The translations under genes were made by a program, and so were the position numbers. A DNA stretch of 7,593 bases. Source: Candidatus Eiseniibacteriota bacterium. GTDB taxonomy: Bacteria > Joyebacterota > Joyebacteria > Joyebacterales > Joyebacteraceae. The notes below the pieces were generated by a model that made no database searches, had not been told where the DNA came from, and worked only from the letters and a program-made list of their open reading frames with translations. Each line of letters begins with the position of its first letter. Position 1 is the stretch's first letter. The DNA lies in NCBI GenBank assembly GCA_030630395.1, contig DAOVNE010000050.1:1-7593 (forward strand). Reading direction: 5' to 3'. This document shows, piece after piece, positions 7,434 to 7,593 of the stretch.

Positions 7434-7487
7434 CAGCACAAAGGAATAGGCTCGACGTGGGTGCGGTGGGAGCCCGTTCCGGGAGCG

Positions 7488-7494
7488 AAAGGAG
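7488..7494 (+). promoter_or_regulatory. Ribosome-binding site of the lipoprotein gene
   Basis: AAAGGAG lies 7 bases before the ATG at 7502, a near-ideal Shine-Dalgarno match. It fixes the start that produces a clean lipoprotein signal peptide. Between the terminator and this site (7416-7487) I see no confident sigma-70 type promoter pair. Confidence 0.75.
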
Positions 7495-7501
7495 CAGGAC
7501 G

Positions 7502-7593
7502 ATGAGGAGACTGACCGCAGCGGCTTTGCTGTTCGTGGTTGTCGCTCTTCTGGCCGGCTGCGCAGGACCCGGCGAGAAGCCCGTGGTCACGCT
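7502..7593 (+). CDS. Lipoprotein, N-terminal fragment cut by window edge
   Basis: Only the first 30 codons are in the window. They encode a textbook lipoprotein signal peptide: basic start MRRL, hydrophobic core AAALLFVVVALL, and lipobox LAGC with the cysteine at residue 20, which signal peptidase II would leave as the lipidated N-terminus. The residues after it (AGPGEKPVVT) start a mature domain that cannot be identified. Residue +2 is alanine, which in E. coli-type sorting would favour export to the outer membrane. In several lineages mfd is followed by a SurA/PpiC-type peptidyl-prolyl isomerase, and those lipoproteins often begin with a phrase like VVARVGD soon after the cysteine, so that is my best guess. 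It is not shown by the visible sequence. The gene lies beyond the mfd terminator and probably has its own promoter. Confidence 0.85.
   Translation, partial: MRRLTAAALLFVVVALLAGCAGPGEKPVVT

Noticed and set aside
7430..7458. Possible -35 element CTGACA before the lipoprotein gene
   Set aside because: It matches TTGACA at five of six bases, but at a 17-base spacing the sequence is CGACGT, which is no -10 box. The TAGGCT at 7447 is too close. Promoter rules of this lineage are unknown.
7473..7483. Small CCCG/CGGG hairpin near the lipoprotein ribosome-binding site
   Set aside because: It has only four base pairs with a 3-base loop in GC-rich sequence. It is too weak to call an operator or a riboswitch.

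Overview
The window reads as a GC-rich Gram-negative bacterial chromosome segment with all recognisable genes on the + strand. Three features fit a bacterium with two membranes: a lipoprotein signal peptide, a BatA-type membrane protein, and a MoxR ATPase whose C-terminal part reads GAGPRAS plus LGAKTRA. That MoxR wording resembles copies I know from Bacteroidetes-like (FCB-group) lineages, so a high-GC FCB-affiliated or candidate-phylum bacterium is a reasonable guess. It is inference from motif style; no taxonomic marker is present.

Layout: (1) the 3' part of a MoxR-family AAA+ ATPase gene (1-767, start lies left of the window); (2) a DUF58 protein with a von Willebrand A-like fold (823-1722); (3) a large BatA-like membrane protein with two N-terminal membrane helices, a VWA domain, a middle beta-rich region, a glycine-rich repeated linker, an alpha/beta domain and a C-terminal membrane helix (1778-3976); (4) mfd, the transcription-repair coupling factor, complete and starting inside the last codons of the previous gene (3966-7382); (5) a strong intrinsic terminator (7394-7415); (6) the first 30 codons of a lipoprotein gene (7502 to the right edge).

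Genes 1-3 form the classic MoxR-DUF58-VWA cluster, in which a cytosolic AAA+ ATPase is thought to act with VWA proteins on a target that is mostly unknown. The mfd start codon overlaps the end of the VWA gene by 11 bases and has its own strong ribosome-binding site, so mfd is probably co-transcribed with the cluster and its translation may be coupled to it. The terminator closes this unit. The lipoprotein gene after it probably has its own promoter, although I could not identify a convincing one.

This is mostly a conventional housekeeping and accessory junction. I found no CRISPR array, insertion sequence, tRNA or rRNA, and I do not claim a new system. The points worth a second look are the Bat-cluster/mfd overlap, an in-frame 27-base tandem duplication in the BatA-like gene, a near-intact Walker A motif in the usually degenerate first domain of Mfd, an altered residue next to its helicase motif II, and a short direct repeat flanking the terminator. 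There is no gene-free stretch longer than 300 bases; the largest gap is 119 bases after mfd.
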